In this document: positions 50,400 through 58,702 of the stretch, piece by piece | How positions within the stretch are numbered: the first letter of the stretch is position 1 | Layout of the letters: each line of letters opens with the position of its first letter | Assembly (NCBI RefSeq): GCF_020539525.1 | Contig: NZ_JACDXX010000009.1 | Location: 62,001-126,000 of the forward strand | DNA length: 64,000 nt | Origin: Pseudogemmobacter faecipullorum | Lineage (GTDB): Bacteria > Pseudomonadota > Alphaproteobacteria > Rhodobacterales > Rhodobacteraceae | Reading direction: 5' to 3' | Translations under genes and position numbers: made by a program | The notes under the pieces: model-generated | The model's input: only the letters and a program-made list of their open reading frames with translations | The model's database searches: none | Told to the model about the DNA's origin: nothing

Positions 50400-50828
50400 A
50401 TGTTTGAATGTGTGAGCGGGCCTAAGGGCGAGGAAGCGGCTCTGGCAGCTGCGGATGCAGACTGGAGCGCATGCGAGGCGCGGATTGCGGCGGCCTTTGA
50501 AAGCCTGAAGCAACGCGAGGTGCTTGCCCTTGGCCAGGCCGGTCAGACGCAATATGACGCGCTGAGCGAGGTCGAGCGGAGCTTTCACGATGCAGCGCTT
50601 GCCGGGGCAGGGGTGCAATTCCTCGGTGCCTGTTTCTACACCCGTGAGGATGGCCAGCGCGCCCGCTCTACCGGCGAGCTGCCTATCGCGCTCTGGGCGC
50701 CCCAGGGCGATTTCGATCAGTCGATGCGCGCCATCGGTCGCGCCGTGGTCGAGGAATTCGCCAGGGTCGGTCTTCGTATCACCTGGGATGGCCGCAGCCG
50801 CAGCCGCCCGGTGGTGCGCCTGCACTGA
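50400..50828 (+). CDS. Conserved-looking protein of unknown function
   Basis: The 142-residue acidic cytoplasmic protein opens MFECVSGPKGEEAALAAADA. It has a helical first half (CEARIAAAFESLKQREVLAL) and a C-terminal VVEEFARVGLRITWDG that resembles the end of DUF6891-type proteins, but the resemblance is weak. Coding character is supported by codon use and length. ATG 50400 is preceded by poor ribosome binding sequence. No partner gene is adjacent: tspO diverges and the pot operon starts 480 bases on. Confidence 0.6.
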   Translation: MFECVSGPKGEEAALAAADADWSACEARIAAAFESLKQREVLALGQAGQTQYDALSEVERSFHDAALAGAGVQFLGACFYTREDGQRARSTGELPIALWAPQGDFDQSMRAIGRAVVEEFARVGLRITWDGRSRSRPVVRLH

Positions 50829-51309
50829 TGTCCCCGGATCGCCCCCCGGGGGCTATGTGGGGCGATGCCCGGCTGTTGCCCTGACGGGTCTGCCTGACAG
50901 AGCCGCTCCTAACCGGGGCGGTTGTCTGTTTTGTGATCATGGCCAGGCGCTTTTGGGGATGGATGACGCGGCGGCAGTGGGCTCGGCGGGCGGGATATCG
51001 ATTCGAGCGGCGCAGATCTGCGGATTTGCCTGAGCGCGCTGCGCCTGAGCTGCTGATGCCAGGAAATGGTATCTGCCTGTTTTTTGGGCGATTTCTCTGG
51101 CGAGTCATCGGGATAATTGGCTGAAATTTGAAAATATGCCGCCATAATGACTGGATAAGTTAGTAATAATGGTCGTATTTCCGTAACCATGGTGGATCAG
51201 CTATTTTGATCACATCTGCCGACACTCTGCCGTTGCAATGGAAAGGGGCATTTGACTAGGCTCAGGGCAATCAGCGCAAAACAGCTGCCGGACGACAGGG
51301 GGATACCAG
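50829..51309. other. Leader and promoter region of the polyamine-type ABC operon
   Basis: About 480 bases without a supported gene. A small frame at 50933-51124 is not convincing. The last 190 bases are AT-rich and contain a short dyad, GATCA at 51195-51199 and TGATC at 51207-51211, which might be an operator for the operon. Confidence 0.4.
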
Positions 51310-52410
51310 GTGACGGGTGATACCAAAAACGATGCTTACGTCGCTTTTGAGCATGTTCAGAAGAGTTATGACGGGGTGTCGCTGGTCGTCAAAGATCTGA
51401 ACCTCTCAATCGCACGCGGTGAGTTTCTGACCATGCTCGGGCCCTCGGGCTCGGGCAAGACCACCTGCCTGATGATGCTGGCCGGGTTCGAGACCGCGAC
51501 CCATGGCGAGATCCGTCTCGATGGCCGCCCGATAAATCAGGTGCCGCCGCATAAACGCGGCATTGGCATGGTGTTCCAGAATTACGCGCTTTTCCCGCAT
51601 ATGACCGTGGGCGAAAATCTCGCCTTCCCGCTGGAAGTGCGCGGCATGGGCAAGGATGAGCGCGAGACCCGGATTAAACGGGCGCTGGATATGGTGCAGA
51701 TGGGGGCCTTTACCGCCCGCCGCCCGGCCCAGCTCTCGGGCGGGCAGCAGCAGCGTATCGCTTTGGCGCGCGCGCTTGTGTTCGATCCGAAGCTGGTGCT
51801 GATGGATGAGCCGCTCGGTGCGCTCGACAAACAGCTGCGCGAGCATATGCAGTTTGAAATCAAGCGCCTGCATGAAAGCCTTGGCATTACCGTGGTCTAT
51901 GTGACCCATGACCAGGGCGAGGCGCTGACCATGTCGGACCGGGTCGCGGTGTTCAATGATGGCCGGATCCAGCAGCTTGCCCCGCCGGCCGATCTTTATG
52001 AGCGGCCCGAAAACAGCTTTGTCGCCCAGTTCATTGGCGAGAATAACAAGCTGCAGGGCGTGATTGAGCAGATCGAGGGCGATAAGGCGCTGGTGCGTCT
52101 GGCCTCGGGCGAGCTGATCGATGCCACCCCGGTGAATGTGACGCAGAAGGGCGAGAAGACCCTGGTCTCGATCCGCCCCGAACGCGTCGAATTCAAGAGC
52201 GAGATGATGCCCGCCGGTGCGCATACGCTGGAGGCTGAGGTGCTGGAGGTCATCTATATGGGCGACATTCTGCGCACCCGGCTGCGCGTTGCGGGCTCGG
52301 ATGATTTCGTGATGAAATGCCGCAATACCCTGTCGCAGACCCGGCTGAACCCGGGCGAGAAAGTCCGGGTGGGCTGGCATCCGCTCGACGCGCGGGCGCT
52401 CGACGCCTGA
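51310..52410 (+). CDS. potA: Polyamine-type ABC transporter, ATP-binding subunit
   Basis: The 366-residue protein has a full ABC ATPase domain: Walker A LGPSGSGKTTCLMML, Q-loop VFQNYALFPHMTVGEN, signature LSGGQQQRIALARAL, Walker B LVLMDEPLGALD and switch VTHDQGEAL. A C-terminal TOBE-like regulatory domain follows (VSIRPERVEFKSEM). It heads a four-gene plus-strand operon with a binding protein and two permeases of the PotABCD type. The start is GTG 51310 with AGGGGG about 8 bases upstream. The gene symbol reflects family resemblance; spermidine or putrescine is the likely but unproven substrate. Confidence 0.88.
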   Translation: MTGDTKNDAYVAFEHVQKSYDGVSLVVKDLNLSIARGEFLTMLGPSGSGKTTCLMMLAGFETATHGEIRLDGRPINQVPPHKRGIGMVFQNYALFPHMTVGENLAFPLEVRGMGKDERETRIKRALDMVQMGAFTARRPAQLSGGQQQRIALARALVFDPKLVLMDEPLGALDKQLREHMQFEIKRLHESLGITVVYVTHDQGEALTMSDRVAVFNDGRIQQLAPPADLYERPENSFVAQFIGENNKLQGVIEQIEGDKALVRLASGELIDATPVNVTQKGEKTLVSIRPERVEFKSEMMPAGAHTLEAEVLEVIYMGDILRTRLRVAGSDDFVMKCRNTLSQTRLNPGEKVRVGWHPLDARALDA

Positions 52411-52509
52411 GCGCAGGCAGCTCAGAATTCCCGGGAACCGGCAAAATAGCCGGAGCCGGGCAGGCCAGAGAACTCTGGCCGAACCAACATAACAAGGGAG
52501 TGCTATTCT

Positions 52510-53583
52510 ATGAACAAACTGCTGTTTCTGACGACGGCTCTGGTCGCCGCGGCTTCGGTTGCCCGTGCAGATGTGAATGTGCTCAGCTGGGGCGGGGCCT
52601 ATGGCAACAGCCATAATGAGGCTTATATCAAGCCCTTCGCCGCCGAAACCGGGATCAAAATCTCGATGTCGGATGCCGATAACCCGGCCACCCCGGTCAA
52701 AGCCATGGTTGAGGCGGGCAATGTCACCGTGAACGTGGCTTCGGTGGAATATGCCGATGCCGTGCGTCTGTGCGACGAGGGCCTGCTTGAGGAGATTGAC
52801 CCGGCGATCCTGCTGCCGGCCGCCGATGGCACCGCTGCGACCGATGATTTCATCGCCGGTGCGGTGACGCCCTGCTTCATCGGCACCGATGTCTACACCA
52901 TGGCCATCGCTTTTGATGACAGCAAATTTGCCGATGCCAAGCCTGCCAGCCCGGCCGATTTCTTCGATACCGCGAAATTCCCCGGCAAGCGCACCATGCG
53001 CAAGGGCGCGAAATTCAACCTCGAATTCGCGCTGATGGCAGATGGCGTGCCGGCGGCGGAAGTCTATGACATGCTCGGCACCCCGGAAGGTGTGGACCGC
53101 GCTTTCGCCAAGCTCGACACCCTCAAAAATGACATGATCTGGTGGGAAGCCGGTGCCCAGGCACCGCAGCTGCTCGCCGATGGCGAAGTCGCCATGGCCT
53201 ATGCGTTCAACGGCCGGATCTTCTCGGCCGCGACCACCGATAATAAGCCCTTCAAAATCGTCTGGGATGGCCAGGTCTATGAGATGGAAGGCTGGGTGGT
53301 GCCGAAAGGTGCCCCGGATCTGGAAGATGCGATGAAATTCATCGCCTTCTCGACCGGCACCGGCCCGCAGGCCCGCGCGGCTGAATTCATCAGCTATGGC
53401 CCGCCGCGCGCTTCGGCAGCGGCTGCGGTTGGCAATTTCAACGGCACCGATATTCCGATGGCGCCGAACCTGCCGACCACGGCGGCGAATATGACCAATG
53501 CCCTGGCATCCAATCTCGATTTCTGGGTCGATCATGACGCCGAGCTGAATGAGCGCTTCAACTCCTGGCTGCTCGCCAACTGA
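52510..53583 (+). CDS. potD: Polyamine-type ABC transporter, periplasmic binding protein
   Basis: The 357-residue protein has a signal peptide (MNKLLFLTTALVAAASVARA) and a mature part starting DVNVLSWGGAYGNSHNEAY, the usual opening of PotD/PotF-like binding proteins. KPFAAETGIKISMSDADNPA, GTDVYTMAIAFDDSKFAD and WWEAGAQAPQLLADGEVAMA line the two lobes. The predicted ligand is a polyamine or related cation. AAGGGAG precedes the ATG, 99 bases after potA. A terminator-like hairpin after its stop may hold down expression of the permease genes. Confidence 0.87.
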   Translation: MNKLLFLTTALVAAASVARADVNVLSWGGAYGNSHNEAYIKPFAAETGIKISMSDADNPATPVKAMVEAGNVTVNVASVEYADAVRLCDEGLLEEIDPAILLPAADGTAATDDFIAGAVTPCFIGTDVYTMAIAFDDSKFADAKPASPADFFDTAKFPGKRTMRKGAKFNLEFALMADGVPAAEVYDMLGTPEGVDRAFAKLDTLKNDMIWWEAGAQAPQLLADGEVAMAYAFNGRIFSAATTDNKPFKIVWDGQVYEMEGWVVPKGAPDLEDAMKFIAFSTGTGPQARAAEFISYGPPRASAAAAVGNFNGTDIPMAPNLPTTAANMTNALASNLDFWVDHDAELNERFNSWLLAN

Positions 53584-53600
53584 GACCTGCTCTCTGTGAT

Positions 53601-53626
53601 CCGGGGGCCGCACTGGCCCCCGGTTT
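53601..53626 (+). terminator. Intra-operon terminator/attenuator between potD and potB
   Basis: The stem CCGGGGGCC / GGCCCCCGG, with a five-base loop and then TTTT, lies 18 bases past the binding-protein stop. Partial termination here would give more binding protein than permease. Confidence 0.75.
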
Positions 53627-53732
53627 TCTGCACGACCCCTGTGCCAGATCCGCAGCCGGTGCTGTCGCCGGGCTCCGGAAGGGGCAGGGGCTGGCTTTAT
53701 GCCTGAACGCGCCTGGCGAGAATGGACCTGAG

Positions 53733-54977
53733 ATGACCGAGGCAATCCTGCTGACCACTGCCGATGGCCGCCCGCTGAAAGAGGCCCTTGCCCGCGCCCA
53801 GTCAAAGGCGAAGCGGCGGGCCTTTTTCCTCGTGCTGCCGCTTTTGCTGTTTATCATGCTGACTTTCGTGATCCCGATCGGTCAGATGTTGCAGCGTTCG
53901 GTCTATCATGACGGCTTTTCGCGCTCGGCCCCGTCGCTTGCAGCCTGGTTTGACGCCAATGCCAGCGGCACCGCGCCCGATGAGGCCGCCTATGCCGCGC
54001 TGGCTGCCGATCTGGTCTATATGAAGGAAAAAAAACTCGCCGGTGAGGCCGGAACCCGGCTGAATTACGCCGTACCTGGCACCCGTTCGCTGGTGACCTC
54101 GGCAGCGCGTGGCGCCGATAAGCTTGAGCCGCCCTTCAAAGAGGCGCTGCTCGCGGAAGATAAGAAATGGGGCGAGCCGCTGATCTGGGCTGCGATGCGC
54201 GAGGCCTCCTCGCCCTGGACCACGGATTTCTATCTGACCGGCCTTGATATGGAACGCGCCGCCGATGGCTCTGCGGTACGGGTGGCCGAAAATAAGCAGG
54301 TCTATGTCCAGCTTTACCTGCGCACCTTCGTCATCTCGGCGATCATCACCGTGATCTGCCTGCTGCTGGCCTTCCCGATTGCCCATCTGCTGGCGACCTT
54401 GCCGATGGCTAAGGCCAATCTGCTGATGATCCTGGTGCTGCTGCCATTCTGGACCTCGCTGCTGGTGCGCACCACCTCGTGGATTGTGCTGCTGCAGGGC
54501 CAGGGGGTGATCAATTCATTCCTGGTCTGGCTCGGAGTGATCAGCGAGGAGGGCCGTCTGACCATGATCTATAATCAGACCGGCACGATCATCGTCATGG
54601 TGCATATCCTGCTGCCCTTTATGGTGCTGCCGCTCTATTCGGTGATGCGGGTCATTCCACCGAGCTATGCCCGCGCGGCGCGCTCGCTCGGGGCAACCTC
54701 CTGGACCACCTTCCGCCGGATCTATCTGCCGCAGACCCTGCCGGGGATCGGCGCGGGCGTGCTGCTCGTCTTCATCCTGGCGGTTGGCTATTACATCACC
54801 CCCGCCCTGGTCGGCGGCGCAGATGGCCAGCTGTTCTCGAACCAGATCCAGTTCCATATGAGCAAATCGAACTGGAGCCAGGCGGCGGCGCTTGCGGCCA
54901 TGCTGCTGGCCGGGGTGCTGCTGCTCTACTGGCTCTATGACCGCCTCGTCGGCATTGACAAACTGAAGCTCGGCTGA
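53733..54977 (+). CDS. potB: Polyamine-type ABC transporter permease, first
   Basis: The 414-residue permease has an early helix (FFLVLPLLLFIMLTFVIPIG), then about 140 residues of periplasmic sequence (from YHDGFSRSAPSLAAWFDANA to NKQVYVQLYL), then five helices. The EAA loop that docks to the ATPase is SYARAARSLGATSWTTFRRI. Standard PotB proteins are about 290 residues, so the long periplasmic insertion is the main departure. ATG 53733 lies 150 bases after potD and potC follows 11 bases later. Confidence 0.85.
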   Translation: MTEAILLTTADGRPLKEALARAQSKAKRRAFFLVLPLLLFIMLTFVIPIGQMLQRSVYHDGFSRSAPSLAAWFDANASGTAPDEAAYAALAADLVYMKEKKLAGEAGTRLNYAVPGTRSLVTSAARGADKLEPPFKEALLAEDKKWGEPLIWAAMREASSPWTTDFYLTGLDMERAADGSAVRVAENKQVYVQLYLRTFVISAIITVICLLLAFPIAHLLATLPMAKANLLMILVLLPFWTSLLVRTTSWIVLLQGQGVINSFLVWLGVISEEGRLTMIYNQTGTIIVMVHILLPFMVLPLYSVMRVIPPSYARAARSLGATSWTTFRRIYLPQTLPGIGAGVLLVFILAVGYYITPALVGGADGQLFSNQIQFHMSKSNWSQAAALAAMLLAGVLLLYWLYDRLVGIDKLKLG

Positions 54978-54988
54978 GGAGCGAAATC

Positions 54989-55939
54989 ATGGCCCTTCCC
55001 ACCTATGCCGATCCGCTGGAGCGCGCCTGGTATTATGCCTATCTGGTGATCTGCACGCTGATCTTCATCTTCCTGATCGTGCCGATCCTGGTGATCATCC
55101 CGCTGTCATTCAATGCCGAGCCCTATTTCACCTTCAGCGAGAAGATGCTGACCTTCGATCCCGAGGGCTATTCTTTGCGCTGGTATAAGGCGCTGGTCTC
55201 GGTGGGGATGCAGGCGCCTGAGGCCAGCGAGGGCTGGTGGCAGGATATGTGGACCAATGCCACCTGGGTGAAAGCGGCCAAGAACTCGCTGATCATCGGC
55301 CTCTGGTCCACCATTCTCGCGACCGTGCTCGGCACTCTTGCCGCGCTTGGCCTCAGCCGCCCGGAAATGCCCTGGCGCCGGCTGATCATGGCGGTGCTGA
55401 TCTCGCCGATGATCGTGCCGATCATCATCGTCGGCACCGGCATGTTCTTCTTCTACTCGAACCCCTGCGGTGTCATCGGTCTGACCTGTGGCAGCGAGGC
55501 CCAGCCCTGGCGCCTGACCTCGACCTATACCGGGGTGATCATGGCCCATGCCGCGCTTGGTATTCCTTTCGTGATCATTACCGTCACCGCCACATTGTCG
55601 GGCTTTGATCAGTCGCTGATCCGGGCGGCTGCCAGCCTCGGGGCCAATCCGCGCATCACCTTCTTTAAAGTAGTGATGCCGCTGATCCTGCCGGGGGTGA
55701 TCTCGGGCGCGCTCTTCGCCTTTGTCACCTCGTTTGACGAGGTGGTGGCGGTGCTGTTTATCGGCTCGGACCAGCAGCAGACCATTCCGCGCCAGATGTG
55801 GAACGGTATCCGCGAGCAGATCAGCCCGGCAATTCTTGCGGTGGCGACGATCCTGGTGGTGATCTCGATTGCGCTGCTGACCACGATCGAGCTGCTGCGC
55901 CGCCGCTCGGACCGGCTGCGCGGGGTGACCGGGCGCTGA
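54989..55939 (+). CDS. potC: Polyamine-type ABC transporter permease, second
   Basis: The 316-residue permease has six helices and the EAA loop QSLIRAAASLGANPRITFFK. Small periplasmic insertions (SEGWWQDMWTNATW; NPCGVIGLTCGSEAQPW, two cysteines) lengthen it over typical PotC. It would pair with the preceding permease to form the channel. GAGGAG lies in the 11-base gap ahead of its ATG. A terminator follows. Confidence 0.86.
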   Translation: MALPTYADPLERAWYYAYLVICTLIFIFLIVPILVIIPLSFNAEPYFTFSEKMLTFDPEGYSLRWYKALVSVGMQAPEASEGWWQDMWTNATWVKAAKNSLIIGLWSTILATVLGTLAALGLSRPEMPWRRLIMAVLISPMIVPIIIVGTGMFFFYSNPCGVIGLTCGSEAQPWRLTSTYTGVIMAHAALGIPFVIITVTATLSGFDQSLIRAAASLGANPRITFFKVVMPLILPGVISGALFAFVTSFDEVVAVLFIGSDQQQTIPRQMWNGIREQISPAILAVATILVVISIALLTTIELLRRRSDRLRGVTGR

Positions 55940-55957
55940 GCGGATCCGCTCCCGCGG

Positions 55958-56009
55958 AAATCAGGGGCCGGGGGGAACAGAGGCCGGGAAAATCAGGGGC
56001 CGGGGGGAA
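55958..56009. repeat. Direct repeat AAATCAGGGGCCGGGGGGAA, two copies
   Basis: Two perfect 20-base copies lie at 55958-55977 and 55990-56009, 32 bases apart. The second forms the rising arm of the terminator after potC, so the first looks like a duplicated half-terminator. Confidence 0.75.
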
Positions 56010-56025
56010 ACCTCCGGCCCTTTTT
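55997..56025 (+). terminator. Rho-independent terminator after potC
   Basis: GGGCCGGGGG pairs with CCTCCGGCCC (one G-T pair) around a GAAA loop, and five T follow. Confidence 0.85.
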
Positions 56026-56076
56026 CATGGAGGGGGGACGCGCTTCATCGATGTGACCGGATGACCCGGCGGGTAA

Positions 56077-57015
56077 TCAGGGCAGAAGCTGCAGCCAGAT
56101 CCAGACCGAGAGGATCGAGAAGGCAGTGCCGAACAGCACCGCCGAGGCATTCACCCGCTTGGCCACGCCATACATATGGGCAAACATATAGGCATTGGCG
56201 CCGGGCGCCATGGCGGCGGTGACCACGACCGAGCGCAGACCGGCATCCTCAAGGCTGAAGATGCCGCGCGCGACGCCCCAGGCAATGGCGGGATGAATGA
56301 CCAGCGAGACGGTGCAGATGGTGATAATCACCATCCGGTCGCCCTCGGGCCGGTAGCGCCAGAGCACGCCGCCAAGGCCAAACAAAGCGGCGGGCAGGGC
56401 GGCTTTGGCCATCATCGCGGTTGCGGCCAGCAGCATATCGGGCAGGGGCAGACCGCTGAGATTGAGGGCAAAGCCGCAGAGAATGCCAAAGACCAGCGGC
56501 TGCAGCAGAATGGCGCGGGTGATCTTGCGCGCGAGATCAAGCGCCGAGAGCCCCTCACCGCGCGAGCGCGCCCATTCCATCAGGCTGATGCCAAGGCCGT
56601 AAAACAGCGGCGAATGGATCGAGAGAATGGCAATATTGCCGGTCAGGGCATCGGGCCCATAGGCCCGCTCGGTGATCGGCAGGCCGAGCAGCAGCGAGTT
56701 TGAGAACATGCCGGCAAAGCCAATCGCCACCGCATCGGTGAGCGGACGGCGAAACAGCCAGCGCGCCGCGACAAAGCACAGAGCAAAGCCCGAAAAAGCG
56801 CCGCTGTAAAATGACAGCATCAGCGCCGGGCTATAGGCGCTGGAGAGATCAAGCTGAGCCACGCCGAGAAACAGCACACAGGGCAGAGCAAAGCCCTGGG
56901 CAAAGCGCATCAGCCCGTCGACGGCGCTGTCACTGAACCAGCCCCGCCAGGCGGCAATCCAGCCAAAGCCGATGACCAGAAACACCGGCAGAATGACATC
57001 AAGTAAAGCAGACAT
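56077..57015 (-). CDS. AEC family (auxin efflux carrier-type) transporter
   Basis: The 312-residue protein has about ten membrane helices and the family start LLDVILPVFLVIGFGWIAAW, with GFAGMFSNSLLLGLPITERA in the first half and TAAMAPGANAYMFAHMYGV in the second. Bacterial AEC members move malonate, malate or other organic anions; the substrate is unknown here. AGGAG precedes the ATG. It follows the MBL hydrolase gene by 47 bases on the same strand and could be the last gene of that operon. Confidence 0.9.
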   Translation of the reverse strand: MSALLDVILPVFLVIGFGWIAAWRGWFSDSAVDGLMRFAQGFALPCVLFLGVAQLDLSSAYSPALMLSFYSGAFSGFALCFVAARWLFRRPLTDAVAIGFAGMFSNSLLLGLPITERAYGPDALTGNIAILSIHSPLFYGLGISLMEWARSRGEGLSALDLARKITRAILLQPLVFGILCGFALNLSGLPLPDMLLAATAMMAKAALPAALFGLGGVLWRYRPEGDRMVIITICTVSLVIHPAIAWGVARGIFSLEDAGLRSVVVTAAMAPGANAYMFAHMYGVAKRVNASAVLFGTAFSILSVWIWLQLLP

Positions 57016-57062
57016 GGGCTACAGGCTCCTGATCCCGGCTCGGCTCCGGCAGGCCCGGGGCC

Positions 57063-57866
57063 TCAGCCGGGCAGATCGTAGCAGATCGTCATTCCGTCAA
57101 AGGCCGGGCGGATCTCTGGCGGCAATTCGCCCAGCAGGGTCTGATAATCCAGATCCAGATGCATATTGGTCAGCACGGCGCGGGCCGGTTTTGCCCGGGC
57201 AATCCAGTCCAGCGCCATGGCCAGATGGGCATGGGTCGGATGCGGCCTGCGGCGCAAAGCATCGACGATCAGACAATCCAGTCCCGCAAGCACCGGCCAG
57301 CTTGCCGCCGGGATCGCCACCGCATCGGGCAGATAGGCCAGGTCCTGGATCCGGAAGCCCAGAGCATCCATCGTGCCGTGATCGGCCTCAAACGGGGTGA
57401 AGCGGATCGCTCCGCCAGGCCCCGGCACCTCAAACGGGCCGGAAATGGTGTTCAGCGTCAGGATCGGCGGATAGGCACTGTCGGCGGGCTGGACGAAAGC
57501 ATAGCCAAAGCGCGACAGCAAAGCCTCCTGGGTCGGGCCATCGGCCCAGACCGGCAGGCGGTGCCCCATATTCAGCACCACCTGGCGCAGATCATCAAGG
57601 CCGTGCACATGATCGGCATGGCTATGGGTATAGACCACGCCGTCGAGCTGCCCGACCCCGGCCGAGATCAGCTGTTCGCGCAGATCCGGCCCGGTATCGA
57701 TCACCACGCGCGTTACCGCCTCGCCTGCGAAACGCTCGACCAGCAGGGCGCAGCGGCGGCGGCGGTTCTTCGGCTCGCCCGGGTCACAATCGCCCCAGTC
57801 GCCGCCGATCCGCGGCACCCCGCCCGAAGAGCCGCAGCCCAGAATGGTAAAGCGCAGCCGGTTCAT
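57063..57866 (-). CDS. MBL-fold metallohydrolase, PhnP/RNase Z-like
   Basis: The 267-residue protein carries the metallo-beta-lactamase metal motif YTHSHADHVHGLDDLR, preceded by LGCGSSGGVPRIGGDWGDCD at the N-terminus. Later metal ligands are in FEADHGTMDALGFR and LTNMHLDLDY. The layout matches the COG1235 (PhnP) family, phosphodiesterases of cyclic phosphates. It overlaps tatD by 4 bases, a pairing that is frequent in alphaproteobacteria (tmk-holB-tatD-MBL). Confidence 0.92.
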   Translation of the reverse strand: MNRLRFTILGCGSSGGVPRIGGDWGDCDPGEPKNRRRRCALLVERFAGEAVTRVVIDTGPDLREQLISAGVGQLDGVVYTHSHADHVHGLDDLRQVVLNMGHRLPVWADGPTQEALLSRFGYAFVQPADSAYPPILTLNTISGPFEVPGPGGAIRFTPFEADHGTMDALGFRIQDLAYLPDAVAIPAASWPVLAGLDCLIVDALRRRPHPTHAHLAMALDWIARAKPARAVLTNMHLDLDYQTLLGELPPEIRPAFDGMTICYDLPG

Positions 57867-58702
57867 GAGCGGTTTCGTCCCCAGTCTGCGGCCCGCGGGA
57901 ACAGGCGGTCAAAATTCTCGCTGGTTGCCCGGGCGAATTCTGCCGCGCTGAGGCCATAAAGCCTGGCCCCCACCGCCGCGGTATGGGCGACATAGGCCGG
58001 CTCATTGCGGCGGCCGCGATGGGGCGGCGGCGCCAGATAGGGGCTGTCGGTTTCCACGAGGATCCGCTCGAGCGGCGCGGCGGCGAAGATATCGCGGATC
58101 TCCTGGCTTTTCGGGAAAGCAGCAATGCCCGACATCGACAGATAAAAGCCCATCTCCAGCGCGGCCCCGGCCAGGCGCGGCCCCGAGGAGAAGCAATGCA
58201 TCACCGCGCTATAGGGCGCTTCTTTCAGCCCCTCGGCCAGGATCTTCTCCATATCCTCATCGGCATTGCGGGCATGAATCACCAAGGGCAGCCCGCTTTG
58301 CTGGGCGGCGGTGATATGTTCGCGCAGGCTGATCAGCTGGGCCTCGCGGGTTTCGGGCGTGTAGTGGAAATCAAGGCCGGTTTCGCCAAAAGCGACGAAT
58401 TTCTCATGATGGCTGAGCGCGATCAGTTCAGTCGCAGTGATCTTTGGCTCTTCGGTGACATGCAAAGGATGCACGCCATAGGTGAAGAAGACGCCGGGAT
58501 GGCTTTCGGCCAGGCTCTGGCAATAGGGCAGATTGGCAATGCGGGTGCAGATGGTGACCATCCGGGTCACCCCGGCGGCCCGGGCACGCGCAACCAGCTG
58601 ATCGACCTCGCCGTTAAAATCGGCAAAGTCGAGATGGCAATGGCTGTCTACCAGTTCGGGGAGAGCGGTCAGGTCGGGAGAGGTCGCGTCGGGCATTTTC
58701 AT
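57863..58702 (-). CDS. tatD: TatD family deoxyribonuclease
   Basis: The 279-residue TIM-barrel metal-dependent hydrolase shows LVDSHCHLDFADF, FAFGETGLDFHYTPE-type strand (FGETGLDFHY), LVIHARNADEDM, MHCFSSGPRLAG and LVETDSPYLAPPPHRGRRNE. Family members act as 3'-5' exonucleases on single-stranded or damaged DNA. Its ATG overlaps the holB stop by 4 bases and its stop overlaps the MBL start by 4, giving a coupled holB-tatD-MBL set. ATG 58702 is used, with MPDATSP two codons later also possible. Confidence 0.93.
   Translation of the reverse strand: MKMPDATSPDLTALPELVDSHCHLDFADFNGEVDQLVARARAAGVTRMVTICTRIANLPYCQSLAESHPGVFFTYGVHPLHVTEEPKITATELIALSHHEKFVAFGETGLDFHYTPETREAQLISLREHITAAQQSGLPLVIHARNADEDMEKILAEGLKEAPYSAVMHCFSSGPRLAGAALEMGFYLSMSGIAAFPKSQEIRDIFAAAPLERILVETDSPYLAPPPHRGRRNEPAYVAHTAAVGARLYGLSAAEFARATSENFDRLFPRAADWGRNRS

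Noticed and set aside
50933-51124. 63-codon frame upstream of the pot operon
   Set aside because: Arg/Trp-rich with no convincing start region or conserved look; most likely chance.
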